Part shown: positions 12,874 to 20,788 of the stretch, in pieces
Layout of the letters: each line of letters starts with the position of its first letter
How positions within the stretch are numbered: the stretch's first letter is position 1
Source: Coriobacteriia bacterium
GTDB taxonomy: Bacteria > Actinomycetota > Coriobacteriia > Anaerosomatales > PALSA-660
Reading direction: 5' to 3'
Assembly: GCA_030652345.1 (NCBI GenBank)
Contig: JAUSAU010000050.1
Coordinates: 1 to 23,040 of the forward strand
DNA length: 23,040 bases
Made by a program: the position numbers and the translations under genes
Notes under the pieces: model-generated
Seen by the model: only the letters and a program-made list of their open reading frames with translations
The model's database searches: none
What the model was told of the DNA's origin: nothing

Positions 12874-15513
12874 TCAGCGGGGCAGCAGGCCGGCCTTCTT
12901 GGCCAGCCTGCGCAGGTTCGCGAGTTCGGCCGTCCGGCCGACTGCGGCGCCGTCCAGACGGTCGGCGAGCGCTCGGTGCAGGATAGCAGAGAAGGCCGGT
13001 GACGGAGCCGCCCCGAGAGCCGCAAGATCGTCGCCTGTGACCTCGAGACGGATCGGCGACAGCTCGGTGATGTAGCGGTCCACGCGAGCCCGTGCGCCCG
13101 CGCCCCCGCGCCCGCGCACGTACGCGAGCGTCTCGGGCGCGCAGCCGTCCAGGAGCGCGTGCAGCCGCGAGTCGCGCATGGGGCGCGCGTCCCGAAGCGA
13201 GCGCAGCAGCGCCTCGGCCCGCGTCGCCGCCTCGATGGGCGCCGCGGCGTTCTCCCGCCCGACACGCAGCCAGTGCGCCCATCGCTCGGTCGCGTGCGGC
13301 GTCCCTCGCCCGCCGAGCGCGACGAGGAGCGCGGTGACCCGTCGGGGCGCGCGGCCGACACAACACGGCATCTCGTGCAGCGTCGCTTCCATCGCGGCGA
13401 CGTCGGCAAGCGCGTCCGCAGGCGACACGCCCTCCGGCAGCAGCTCGGACAGCGCCCCGAGCTCGTCGAGACGCTGCAGCGGGGAGAGCGCCGGCTCCTC
13501 CTCGAGGATCGCGAAGAGCTCCTGGCGGATGCGCGCGCCCGAGATGTCGCCGAGCAGCCCCATGTCCACCGCGTGCCGCGCCAGCTCCAGCGTCGACGGC
13601 TCCATGACGAAGCCGAAGCGCCGCTCGAACCGCGCCGCGCGCATGACCCGGGTCGGGTCCTCGACGAAGGAGAGCGAGTGCAGCGCCCGGATGGAGCCGC
13701 GGTGCAGGTCGCGCAGCCCGCCGAACGGGTCCGCGATCTCGCCGAACTCTGCCGGATCGATCGCTGCGGCCATCGCGTTGATCGAGAAGTCGCGCCGCAG
13801 CAGGTCCTGACGCAGGGAGGAGCGCTCGACGGTCGGGAGCGCCCCGGGTCGCGTGTAGTACTCGGTGCGCGCGCTGGTGACGTCCACGTGCAGGTGGCGC
13901 GACAGTACGAGCACGGCCGTCCCGAAGCGCATGTGCGCCTTCACGCGTCCGCCCAGCCGCTCGGCGGCGAGATCGGCGAACGCGATGCCGTCACCCTCCA
14001 CCACGACGTCGACGTCCAGATTGCGCCGCCCCAGCAGCATGTCGCGCACGAAACCGCCGACGACGTACGCGCGCGTCCCCTGCCCCTCCGCGAGCACGCC
14101 GATCTCCCGGATCGCCCCGCGCACCTCCTCCGGGAGCAGCGCGTCGACCGACTCGAGGAAGCGACGGGTCGCGTCGTCCCGGGCCTGCGGCAGGCCGCGA
14201 TCCAGGTAGCTGTCGCCGTGCTCCGCCCGCAGCACGTCCTTGCGCGTGACGATCCCGACCAGGACTCCGTCATCCAGCACGGGGATTCGGCCGATGTTCT
14301 CCGCGGTCAGGAGCCGCTCCAGCGTATCCAGATCGGTATCGGGCCCGGCAGTCACGATGTCGCGCGCCATGAAGCCCTTGACCGGCGCATGCGCCAGCCC
14401 GTGCCGCACCGCCTTGTCCACGTCCTTGCGCGTGACGAGCCCGACGACGGCACCATGCTCGACCACGGGCAGAGCGCCGTGCCCCCAGCGCAGCATCTGC
14501 TCCCCGGCCTCGTGCATCGTCGTGGCGGGAGTCGCTGTGCGAACAGGCGACGAGGCGATGTCGCGGGCGGTCAGCGGAGCGCGGACCTCGGCGGCCAGCG
14601 CGGCCCGCAAGTCGGCGTCCACGTCCCCCATCGGCATCGAGCGCAGCGCCGCACTCGCGGCCTGCGCGTGCCCGCCCCCGCCGAGGTGCTCGAGCACGGC
14701 ACCGATATCGACCTCAGCGATGCGGCTGCGGCCCACCACCTGCGTGCGGCCCGGCATCTCGATCACCGCGACGGCGACCCGGTGACCGAGATCCTCCACG
14801 AGGTGATGCGTCACGACACCGGCGCTGTCGACATAATCATCGACACGCGCGTGCCCGACGGCGATCCGGCGCCCGTTGACGTCCCAGAGTTCGAGCGACG
14901 CCGTCAGCAGGTCCACGAGCTCCTGCTGGGCGGCGGACGGCGACCGGTAGAGGAACTGGTTGACGACCTCCATGTCGGCGCCAGCGGACATGAGGAACGC
15001 CACCGCGTCGGCGTCGTAGGCGGTGGCACCCGGGTACGTGAGCGAGCCCGTGTCCTCGTGGATGCCGAGCAGCATCAGCGAGCACTCCAGCGGCGTGAGC
15101 GTCAACCCGCGCTCGCGGATCTCGTGCACGAGGATCGACGTCGTGGCTCCGACCGGCTCGCTGCGGTCCTCCGCACGTTCGAGGTCGTCGGCCATCGGCG
15201 GATGGTGGTCGTAGACGACCACCTCGACGGCCGGATCGAGCGCCACCGGCCGCAGCTCGCCGACGCGTCCCGGGTCGCGGGTGTCCACCATGACGAGCCG
15301 CTCGATCGTCCCGAGATCGAGCCCCTTGAGCTCGACGAAGTCGAGGAAGCCCTCGTGCAGGTGGTGGAACTCGCGAACGTTGGTGTTCTGCGTGCCGAGG
15401 AAGACGCCGTGGGCTCCGGGGAAGAGCTTCGTGGCCGCCACCGTCGCGGCGTAGGCGTCGAAGTCGGGGTTCGCGTGCCCGACGACGATCGTCCTTCCGG
15501 CGCGCCCGTGCAT
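12874..15513 (-). CDS. Fusion protein: DHH phosphoesterase, two CBS domains and tRNA nucleotidyltransferase
   Basis: This is an 879-residue three-part protein. Residues about 8-305 are a DHH/DHHA1 phosphoesterase: GHANPDFDA (12-20), DTRD (77-80), YDHHP (101-105) and GGGGHAQAA (278-286). Residues about 314-434 hold two CBS domains. From about 480 on it is a class II polymerase/tRNA nucleotidyltransferase: VGGFVRDMLLG (485-495), DVDVVVEGDG with the metal-binding aspartates (500-509), and RRDFSINAMA further on. The last part adds CCA or only A to tRNA 3' ends. This architecture is known in several bacteria, often paired with a separate CC-adding enzyme, so 'CCA' versus 'A' cannot be decided here. 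The ATG at 15513 matches the DHH start. It lies 10 bases after deoA. Confidence 0.92.
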   Translation of the reverse strand: MHGRAGRTIVVGHANPDFDAYAATVAATKLFPGAHGVFLGTQNTNVREFHHLHEGFLDFVELKGLDLGTIERLVMVDTRDPGRVGELRPVALDPAVEVVVYDHHPPMADDLERAEDRSEPVGATTSILVHEIRERGLTLTPLECSLMLLGIHEDTGSLTYPGATAYDADAVAFLMSAGADMEVVNQFLYRSPSAAQQELVDLLTASLELWDVNGRRIAVGHARVDDYVDSAGVVTHHLVEDLGHRVAVAVIEMPGRTQVVGRSRIAEVDIGAVLEHLGGGGHAQAASAALRSMPMGDVDADLRAALAAEVRAPLTARDIASSPVRTATPATTMHEAGEQMLRWGHGALPVVEHGAVVGLVTRKDVDKAVRHGLAHAPVKGFMARDIVTAGPDTDLDTLERLLTAENIGRIPVLDDGVLVGIVTRKDVLRAEHGDSYLDRGLPQARDDATRRFLESVDALLPEEVRGAIREIGVLAEGQGTRAYVVGGFVRDMLLGRRNLDVDVVVEGDGIAFADLAAERLGGRVKAHMRFGTAVLVLSRHLHVDVTSARTEYYTRPGALPTVERSSLRQDLLRRDFSINAMAAAIDPAEFGEIADPFGGLRDLHRGSIRALHSLSFVEDPTRVMRAARFERRFGFVMEPSTLELARHAVDMGLLGDISGARIRQELFAILEEEPALSPLQRLDELGALSELLPEGVSPADALADVAAMEATLHEMPCCVGRAPRRVTALLVALGGRGTPHATERWAHWLRVGRENAAAPIEAATRAEALLRSLRDARPMRDSRLHALLDGCAPETLAYVRGRGGAGARARVDRYITELSPIRLEVTGDDLAALGAAPSPAFSAILHRALADRLDGAAVGRTAELANLRRLAKKAGLLPR

Positions 15514-15523
15514 CGCGGTCGAC

Positions 15524-16828
15524 CTACTGCTCGCGCACGAGGTCGCGCGTGCCCACGGCCGTCTCCGACATGAGCACCGCCGCGCGGAACCGCTCCTCGC
15601 CCGCATCGAGCAGTCGCTCGTCGGCGGCGTGCAGGGTCACGAGCGCGCCGCCGGGCTCCACGCGGTCGCCGACCTTCGCCGCGAGCACGAGCCCGGCAGC
15701 CGGGTCGATCACGTCGTCCTTGGTCGCACGTCCGGCGCCCATCACCATCGCCGCGCGCCCGACGCCCTCGGCGTCGAACCCTGCGACCCACCCGCCGCCG
15801 TCGCTCGTGAGCACCCGCGTGCAGGCAGCGCGCGGCAGACGCCCGAGGTCGATCGAGACCGCTGCGTCACCGCCCTGCGCAGCGACCCACTCGTCGAACT
15901 TCCGCAGTGCCGCTCCGCTCTCGACCGCCGACACGAGCCGGGCGCGTCCGTCGTCGAGATCGCGGGCGACCCCGGCCAGATGCAGCATGCGGCTCCCGAG
16001 CGCGAGGCACTCCTGGAAGAGGTCCTCCGGGCCCTGCCCGCGCAGCGTGGCGATCGACTCCTCGATCTCGAGCGCGTTGCCCACGGCCATACCGAGCGGC
16101 TGGTCCATGTCGGTCAGCACGGTGACAACGCGCTTGCCGAGCGCCGCGCCCGTCCGCTCGAGCTCGCGCGCGAGCACGCGCGCGTCCTCCATCGTCTTCA
16201 TGAACGCGCCGGAACCGACCTTCACGTCCAGCACGATCGCATCCGCGCCGCCGGCGACCTTCTTCGAGATGATGCTGGCGACGATGAGCGGCACGCTGGG
16301 TACCGTCGCGGTGACGTCACGCAGCGCGTACATGAGCTTGTCGGCCGGGTCGATGTCGGGCGTCTGGGCGATGACCGCGATGCCGATCGCGCGCACCTGC
16401 GCGACGAACGCGTCCGGCTCCATGGTCACCGAGAACCCGGGGATCGACTCGAGCTTGTCGAGCGTCCCGCCGGTGTGGCCGAGCCCGCGTCCCGACATCT
16501 TGGCCACGGGCGCCCCGCACGCGGCGACCATCGGAGCGAGGCAGATCGTCGTCTTGTCGCCCACCCCGCCGGTCGAGTGCTTGTCGACCTTGAGCCCCGG
16601 CACCGAGGAGAGGTCCATCACGCGGCCGGAGCGCGCCATCGCGTCCGTGAGCCGCACCGTCTCCTCATGGTCGAGCCCCCGGATGAACGCAGCCATGAGC
16701 CACGCGGACATCTGGTAGTCGGGCATCCGACCCGCGACGTACTCCTCGACGATCTGCTCGATCTCGCCGGCCGCATGCACGCCGCCGTCGCGCTTGACCT
16801 CGATGAGCTCCTCGATGCTCTTAGGCAC
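15524..16828 (-). CDS. deoA: Pyrimidine-nucleoside (thymidine) phosphorylase
   Basis: This enzyme splits thymidine, deoxyuridine or uridine with phosphate to the free base and (deoxy)ribose 1-phosphate. The 434-residue product has KHSTGGVGDK (about 83-92), which holds phosphate-binding residues, and the family signature SGRGLGHTGGTLDKLESIPG shortly after; the C-terminal alpha/beta domain is complete. The GTG start at 16828 has GGAGG 6 bases upstream and overlaps the deoB stop by 8 bases. The sugar phosphate made here is the substrate of DeoB, encoded just upstream. Whether the enzyme is a thymidine phosphorylase (DeoA) or a broader pyrimidine-nucleoside phosphorylase (Pdp) cannot be told from the sequence. 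Confidence 0.94.
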   Translation of the reverse strand: MPKSIEELIEVKRDGGVHAAGEIEQIVEEYVAGRMPDYQMSAWLMAAFIRGLDHEETVRLTDAMARSGRVMDLSSVPGLKVDKHSTGGVGDKTTICLAPMVAACGAPVAKMSGRGLGHTGGTLDKLESIPGFSVTMEPDAFVAQVRAIGIAVIAQTPDIDPADKLMYALRDVTATVPSVPLIVASIISKKVAGGADAIVLDVKVGSGAFMKTMEDARVLARELERTGAALGKRVVTVLTDMDQPLGMAVGNALEIEESIATLRGQGPEDLFQECLALGSRMLHLAGVARDLDDGRARLVSAVESGAALRKFDEWVAAQGGDAAVSIDLGRLPRAACTRVLTSDGGGWVAGFDAEGVGRAAMVMGAGRATKDDVIDPAAGLVLAAKVGDRVEPGGALVTLHAADERLLDAGEERFRAAVLMSETAVGTRDLVREQ

Positions 16829-18014
16829 CGCGCACCTCCGCCAAGAACGACTTCCCGCGCCCGCACTGGCCCGCGAGCCCGTAGAAGTCCAGCACCGTCT
16901 CGCCGATGTCGGCGAACGTCTTGCGCGTCCCGAGCCCGACCCCGCGGTTGCGGCCCTTGAGCTTGGCGATCAGCGGTGTGTGCTCGCGCGAGTGGTCGGT
17001 CGACGGGGTCGTCGGATCGCAGCCGTGGTCCGCCGTCACGATGAGCAGGTCGCCCTCGACCATGGCGTCGAACAGCTCCGGGATGCGGCGGTCCACCGCC
17101 TCCAGCCCGCGTGCGTAGCCCTCGACGTCGTTGCGATGGCCCCACACCATGTCGAAGTCCACGAGGTTGGCGAAGACGAAGCCGGGATCGCGCGAGCCGA
17201 CGCGTGCGACGAGCTTGGTGAAGCCGTCCATGTTGTCGGTCACGTGCGGCGAGGCGCAGATGCCACGCCACGCGAAGATCTCGCCGATCTTGCCGATGCC
17301 GTAGTTCTTGATCCCCTCGGCTTCCAGTATGTCGAGCACCGTCGGCTCCGGGGGCTCGAGAGCGAAGTCGCGCCGACGATGCGTGCGCGTGTAGGTGCCG
17401 GACGCGTCGGGCCCGATGAACGGGCGGGCGATGATGCGTCCGACGGCGTTCTCACCCATGCAGACTTTCGTGCGGGCGATCGTGCACAGCTCGTAGAGAC
17501 GTTCGATCGGGATGACGTCCTCGTGCGCGGCGATCTGGAAGACGCTGTCCGCGCTCGTGTAGACGATCGGGAACCCCGTACGCACGTGCTCGTCGCCGAG
17601 CTCCTGGATGATGGCGGTGCCGGACGCGGGCTTGTTGCCGAGCCAGCCCAGACCGGTCTCGCGCTCCCACACGTCCATGACGTCGCGCGGGAAACCGTGT
17701 CCGTAGGTGGGGAACGGTGTCTCGAGACACATCCCCATCATCTCCCAGTGGCCGGTGGTGGTGTCCTTGCCGGCGGAGAGTTCGCGGTTCTTGCCCCAGC
17801 ACGCGATCGGGTCGAGCGTCGAGGGGACACCCTTGACCTCGGTGATGTTGCCGAGCCCCATGGCGCCGAAGTTCGGCATCGCGAGACCGCCGGCGGCACG
17901 GGCGGTGTTGCCGAGCGTGTTGGAGCCCTGGTCGCCGTAGTCCGCGGCGTCGGGCAGCTCGCCGCAGCCGACGGAGTCCAGAACGAGCACGATAGCGCGG
18001 GGCTGACGGCTCAC
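16821..18014 (-). CDS. deoB: Phosphopentomutase
   Basis: DeoB converts (deoxy)ribose 1-phosphate to the 5-phosphate, allowing the sugar of salvaged nucleosides to enter central metabolism. The 397-residue product is of the alkaline-phosphatase-fold type, with VLDSVGCGELPDA near the N-terminus (first metal site), GKDTTTGHWEMMG (the catalytic Thr region) and VTADHGCDPTTPSTDHSREH near the C-terminus (second metal site). The GTG start at 18014 has GGGAGG about 7 bases upstream; the longer open frame runs into pilB and is rejected. With deoA it forms a two-gene nucleoside catabolism unit, 50 bases after pilB. All metal ligands I can place are present. Confidence 0.95.
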   Translation of the reverse strand: MSRQPRAIVLVLDSVGCGELPDAADYGDQGSNTLGNTARAAGGLAMPNFGAMGLGNITEVKGVPSTLDPIACWGKNRELSAGKDTTTGHWEMMGMCLETPFPTYGHGFPRDVMDVWERETGLGWLGNKPASGTAIIQELGDEHVRTGFPIVYTSADSVFQIAAHEDVIPIERLYELCTIARTKVCMGENAVGRIIARPFIGPDASGTYTRTHRRRDFALEPPEPTVLDILEAEGIKNYGIGKIGEIFAWRGICASPHVTDNMDGFTKLVARVGSRDPGFVFANLVDFDMVWGHRNDVEGYARGLEAVDRRIPELFDAMVEGDLLIVTADHGCDPTTPSTDHSREHTPLIAKLKGRNRGVGLGTRKTFADIGETVLDFYGLAGQCGRGKSFLAEVRGA

Positions 18015-18064
18015 CGCGGGACCTCCCTTGAGGATCGGCGTGCGACACACGAGCGGTGCGTCGC

Positions 18065-19753
18065 CTACATGATCACGCGAGCGACCTCTTCGATCGACGT
18101 CATACCCGACGAGACCTTCTCGAACGCGTCTTCGCGCAGGGTCCGCATGCCGTGCTCGATCGCCATCACGCGCAGCGCCTCGGCCGGCGCATCGTGGAGG
18201 AAGAGCTTGCGCAGCTCGTCGTCGATCGGCATCAGTTCGAAGATCCCGACGCGGCCCTTGTAGCCGGTCTTGAGGCACTTGTCGCACCCCACCGGGCCGT
18301 ACGGCTTGAGCTTGAGTGCCGCCTTCTCGTCCAGGCCGAGCTGCTCGATGGACCACTCGTCGGGGTGCTTCGCGAGCGCCTTGCAGTCCGGACACAGGCG
18401 CCGCACGAGGCGCTGGGCGAGCACGGCGATGAGCGCCGACGAGGTGATGTAGGAGGGCACGCGCATGTCGGAGAGGCGCGTCAGCGCGCTCGGGGCGTCG
18501 TTCGTGTGGATCGAGGAAAGCACGACGTGGCCGGTCAGAGCGGCGCGCACGGCGGTCTCGGCGGTCTCCGGGTCGCGGATCTCGCCGATCATGACGACGT
18601 CCGGGTCGGAGCGCAGGATCTGCCGCAGGCCGGAGGCGAACGTGAGCCCGATGGCGTTGTTCACACCGATCTGCGTCACGCCGTTCATCTGGTACTCGAC
18701 GGGCTCCTCGACGGTGATGATCTTGCGCGTTTCGTCGTTGATGCGCTTGAGCCCGGCATACAGCGTCGTGGACTTGCCTGAGCCGGTCGGCCCGGCGACC
18801 AGGATCGCCCCGTACGGCTTGCGCAGCATCATGTTCATCTGCTTGAGGTGCTCCTCGTTCATGCCGAGGTCCTCGAGGTCGTAGAAGGCGAGCCCCTGAG
18901 AGAGCACGCGGATGGTGATCGACTCGCCATGCGGCGTGGGCAGTGTCGCGACACGCAGATCGACCGGACGGTCCTCGACCCGCAGCTGGATGCGTCCGTC
19001 CTGCGGGCGCCGGCGCTCGGTGATGTTCATGTCGGCCATGATCTTGATACGGCTCGTGATCTCGGGCCGGGCCGACTTCGGCAGGCGCATGACCTCGTGC
19101 AGGACACCGTCGACGCGATAGCGGACCCGGATGTCCTTCTCGAACGGCTCGAAGTGGATGTCGGACGCCCGGTCGAGCAGCGCCTCCTTGATGATCTGGT
19201 TGACGAGACGCACGATCGGGACGTCGCCGCCGGCGACCACCTTGGCGTCGACCTCGGACTCCTCGGGCTCCGCCTCGAGCATCGATTTCAGGTCGACGAT
19301 CTCGGCGACCGCGTCCTGCTGCGTCATGAACTTGTCGATGGCGAAGAGGATCTCGGTCGCGGTCGTGACGACAGGGACGGCGCGACGGCCGGAACGGACC
19401 TCGATCTCGTCGAGCGCCTCGATATCGAGCGGATCGGACATCGCGACGACGATCGCGCCGTCTTCGGCGTAGTTGAGCGGCATGATCGTCCGGCGCCGCG
19501 CGACGCGCTCGGGAAGCACCGCCACGGCCTCGCGGTCGATCGGATAGTTCGCCAGCGTGATGCGCGGGATGCCCTTCTGCGTGGCGAGGATGTCGGCGAG
19601 CTGCTCCTCGTTCACGATCAACTGGTCGACGAGGATCCGGCCGAGCTTGCCGCCGTTCTGACTCTGGATCTCGAGCGCCATCGTGAGCTGATCCTCGTCG
19701 AGGACGCCCGCCTTGATCAGGAGCTCACCGAGCTTCTCACGCGTGTATGCCAT
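18065..19753 (-). CDS. pilB: Type IV pilus assembly / type II secretion ATPase (PilB/GspE family)
   Basis: This is a 562-residue hexameric ATPase that drives pilus or pseudopilus extension at the inner membrane. An N-terminal GspE/PilB domain (about 1-145) is followed by the ATPase core: Walker A GPTGSGKS (321-328), the Asp box TVEEPVEY (348-355), Walker B VVMIGEIRD (386-394) and the His box (about 407-419). The zinc-binding cysteines CPDC (454-457) and CDKC (490-493) mark the PilB/GspE extension ATPases and argue against PilT. The ATG at 19753 matches the family start (MAYTREKLGELLIKAG), though the ribosome site is weak. It lies 7 bases after the YggT-like gene. No other pilus gene is in the window; PilB and GspE cannot be separated here. 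Confidence 0.93.
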   Translation of the reverse strand: MAYTREKLGELLIKAGVLDEDQLTMALEIQSQNGGKLGRILVDQLIVNEEQLADILATQKGIPRITLANYPIDREAVAVLPERVARRRTIMPLNYAEDGAIVVAMSDPLDIEALDEIEVRSGRRAVPVVTTATEILFAIDKFMTQQDAVAEIVDLKSMLEAEPEESEVDAKVVAGGDVPIVRLVNQIIKEALLDRASDIHFEPFEKDIRVRYRVDGVLHEVMRLPKSARPEITSRIKIMADMNITERRRPQDGRIQLRVEDRPVDLRVATLPTPHGESITIRVLSQGLAFYDLEDLGMNEEHLKQMNMMLRKPYGAILVAGPTGSGKSTTLYAGLKRINDETRKIITVEEPVEYQMNGVTQIGVNNAIGLTFASGLRQILRSDPDVVMIGEIRDPETAETAVRAALTGHVVLSSIHTNDAPSALTRLSDMRVPSYITSSALIAVLAQRLVRRLCPDCKALAKHPDEWSIEQLGLDEKAALKLKPYGPVGCDKCLKTGYKGRVGIFELMPIDDELRKLFLHDAPAEALRVMAIEHGMRTLREDAFEKVSSGMTSIEEVARVIM

Positions 19754-19760
19754 GGCGGGA

Positions 19761-20063
19761 TCAGACCGTCCTTCGCACGGTGCCGAGGATCCATTCCCCG
19801 CCGAGCACGATGAGGATCGTCAGGGCTGCGTTCACGTCGAAGATGCCGCCGTACGGCGTCTTGATCGCCGCGACGCCAAGAGGCGCGATGAGCCGGCTGG
19901 TGAGCCGCACGACGCCTTCAGCCCACGGCTGCGACGCGAGTTGACCGAAGAAGACGATCACGAGATGCGCCAAGAGGACGACGGCCACCACCACGAGCAG
20001 GTCCATGATGATGGTCACGAGTGTGCGAGCAGGGTTGGCCTTGCTTGCCGGCGCGTCGGACAT
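19761..20063 (-). CDS. YggT-like small membrane protein
   Basis: This is a 100-residue protein with two or three hydrophobic segments (about 14-40 and 77-95). The order of a long N-terminal helix, a middle SRLIAPLGVA segment and a GGIFDVNAALTILIV segment resembles the YggT/CCB3 family, but the match is from memory and loose. YggT proteins sit in membranes and in some bacteria are linked to cell division or osmotic stress; no enzymatic role is known. The ATG at 20063 has a strong GGGAGGAG site. The stop is 7 bases before pilB, so the two probably share a transcript. It is the first gene after the terminator hairpin at 20146-20169. Confidence 0.7.
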   Translation of the reverse strand: MSDAPASKANPARTLVTIIMDLLVVVAVVLLAHLVIVFFGQLASQPWAEGVVRLTSRLIAPLGVAAIKTPYGGIFDVNAALTILIVLGGEWILGTVRRTV

Positions 20064-20100
20064 TCCGTCTCCTCCCGAGGCGTTTCGCGAACTGAAGTCG

Positions 20101-20106
20101 ATTATG
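20101..20106 (-). promoter_or_regulatory. Possible -10 box before the YggT-like gene and pilB
   Basis: CATAAT on the minus strand (20106-20101) matches the -10 consensus at five of six places and stands between the upstream terminator hairpin and the start at 20063. No fitting -35 box is seen 16-19 bases upstream, so this is a weak suggestion. Confidence 0.25.
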
Positions 20107-20145
20107 CCCGAAGAGCGCCCCTCAGCGGGGGGTCTGCACAAAGAA

Positions 20146-20169
20146 CGCGGCACCTCGAAAGGTGCCGCG
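20146..20169 (-). terminator. Terminator hairpin after the FlgM-like gene
   Basis: A perfect 10-base stem (20146-20155 paired with 20160-20169) closes a CGAA/TTCG tetraloop. On the minus strand it is followed by TTCTTTGTGC, a moderately T-rich tail, and it lies about 70 bases after the FlgM-like stop. On the plus strand the following sequence has no T-run. This fits an intrinsic terminator ending the FlgM-like transcript before the YggT-pilB genes. Confidence 0.75.
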
Positions 20170-20238
20170 TGCGTCCGGAACAGAAGGGTGCTCAGAACGC
20201 GCTCGCCCCGCGAGCGCACGAGAGGTGGAGCGGGTGCG

Positions 20239-20502
20239 TCAGCGGATCGAGTCGGAGATGATCCGACCGATCATCTTCGCCGCGACATCCTGGGAACTCG
20301 GCTCGGCGCCCAAGAGCAGCTCCCGGGCTTCCTCGACGCGGTCGAGCCGCGTCTCAGGCATGCCGGCGAGCCGGGTCTTGACGCGTTCCACGAGCTCCGA
20401 GGTCACGCCGACGGCGGGATCGATGACGGCGACCGCACCCGGGGCCTCTGCTGTGTGCAGGTATTCCAGCGCGAGCCGGACCTGCTGGTCTGAGATGATC
20501 AT
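20239..20502 (-). CDS. Small FlgM-like protein (possible anti-sigma factor)
   Basis: This is an 87-residue protein. The C-terminal part, TRLDRVEEARELLLGAEPS followed by SQDVAAKMIGRIISD (about 51-84), resembles the C-terminal core of FlgM (R-x-x-x-V-x-x-x-K/R ... IA-x-KM), the anti-sigma factor that holds the flagellar sigma factor. The N-terminal half (ISDQQVRLALEYL) is a short helix with no match I recognise. The ATG at 20502 has no good ribosome site; a GTG at 20568 would add 22 residues that look non-conserved. The gene stands alone between the nuo operon and a terminator, with no flagellar gene visible. The family call is tentative; it could be a lineage-specific small protein. Confidence 0.55.
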   Translation of the reverse strand: MIISDQQVRLALEYLHTAEAPGAVAVIDPAVGVTSELVERVKTRLAGMPETRLDRVEEARELLLGAEPSSQDVAAKMIGRIISDSIR

Positions 20503-20600
20503 GTGGTGTGTATCGGCCGGATGCGCACGGTGCTTGACCGTATGTCGCAGGGCTGTGATGAACCTCACGCGCGCCGCGGAAAAGACCCCGGGAAAAGGGG

Positions 20601-20628
20601 GAGCCCCAAGGCCGGCACCTTGAGGCTC
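20601..20628 (-). terminator. Terminator-like hairpin in the region between nuoN and the FlgM-like gene
   Basis: An 11-base stem with one G-T wobble (20628-20618 paired with 20611-20601) closes a 6-base loop; on the minus strand it is followed by CCCCTTTTCCC. It could end the nuo transcript, which finishes at 20789, or act as an attenuator in the leader of the FlgM-like gene. A smaller stem-loop (GTTGC/GCAAC, 20641-20654) lies just before it. The structure is visible; the role is inferred. Confidence 0.5.
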
Positions 20629-20666
20629 AGGGGTAAGGGTGTTGCCTAAGCAACGCTCCGATACGG

Positions 20667-20696
20667 ATTCTACATCCCCCTATTCATACTTCGCAA
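20667..20696 (-). promoter_or_regulatory. Candidate promoter upstream of the FlgM-like gene
   Basis: On the minus strand TTGCGA (20696-20691) and TAGAAT (20672-20667) are separated by 18 bases and match the -35 and -10 consensus at four and five of six places. The stretch around it is the most AT-rich part of the neighbourhood. A transcript would start near 20660 and have a leader of about 150 bases before the start at 20502. Confidence 0.45.
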
Positions 20697-20788
20697 GCGC
20701 TTTGTGAAAGGATTCCCATGTGTTTCTTGTGTGTTACGACCGCCGAGCGTCGCAGGTGATCGATGACCGTGCGCGGTGGTGACGGGCG

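Noticed and set aside
13159..15573. Very long open frame on the plus strand (about 800 codons)
   Set aside because: It is antisense to the DHH-CBS-tRNA nucleotidyltransferase gene, whose domains are unmistakable. The product is Arg/His/Asp/Val-rich without any recognisable motif, as expected for a GC-rich shadow frame.
20570..20660. A known riboswitch (c-di-GMP, c-di-AMP, SAM, ykkC) in the leader before the FlgM-like gene
   Set aside because: None of the conserved core sequences of these classes that I know is present. Only generic stem-loops are seen, so it is kept as an unclassified structure.
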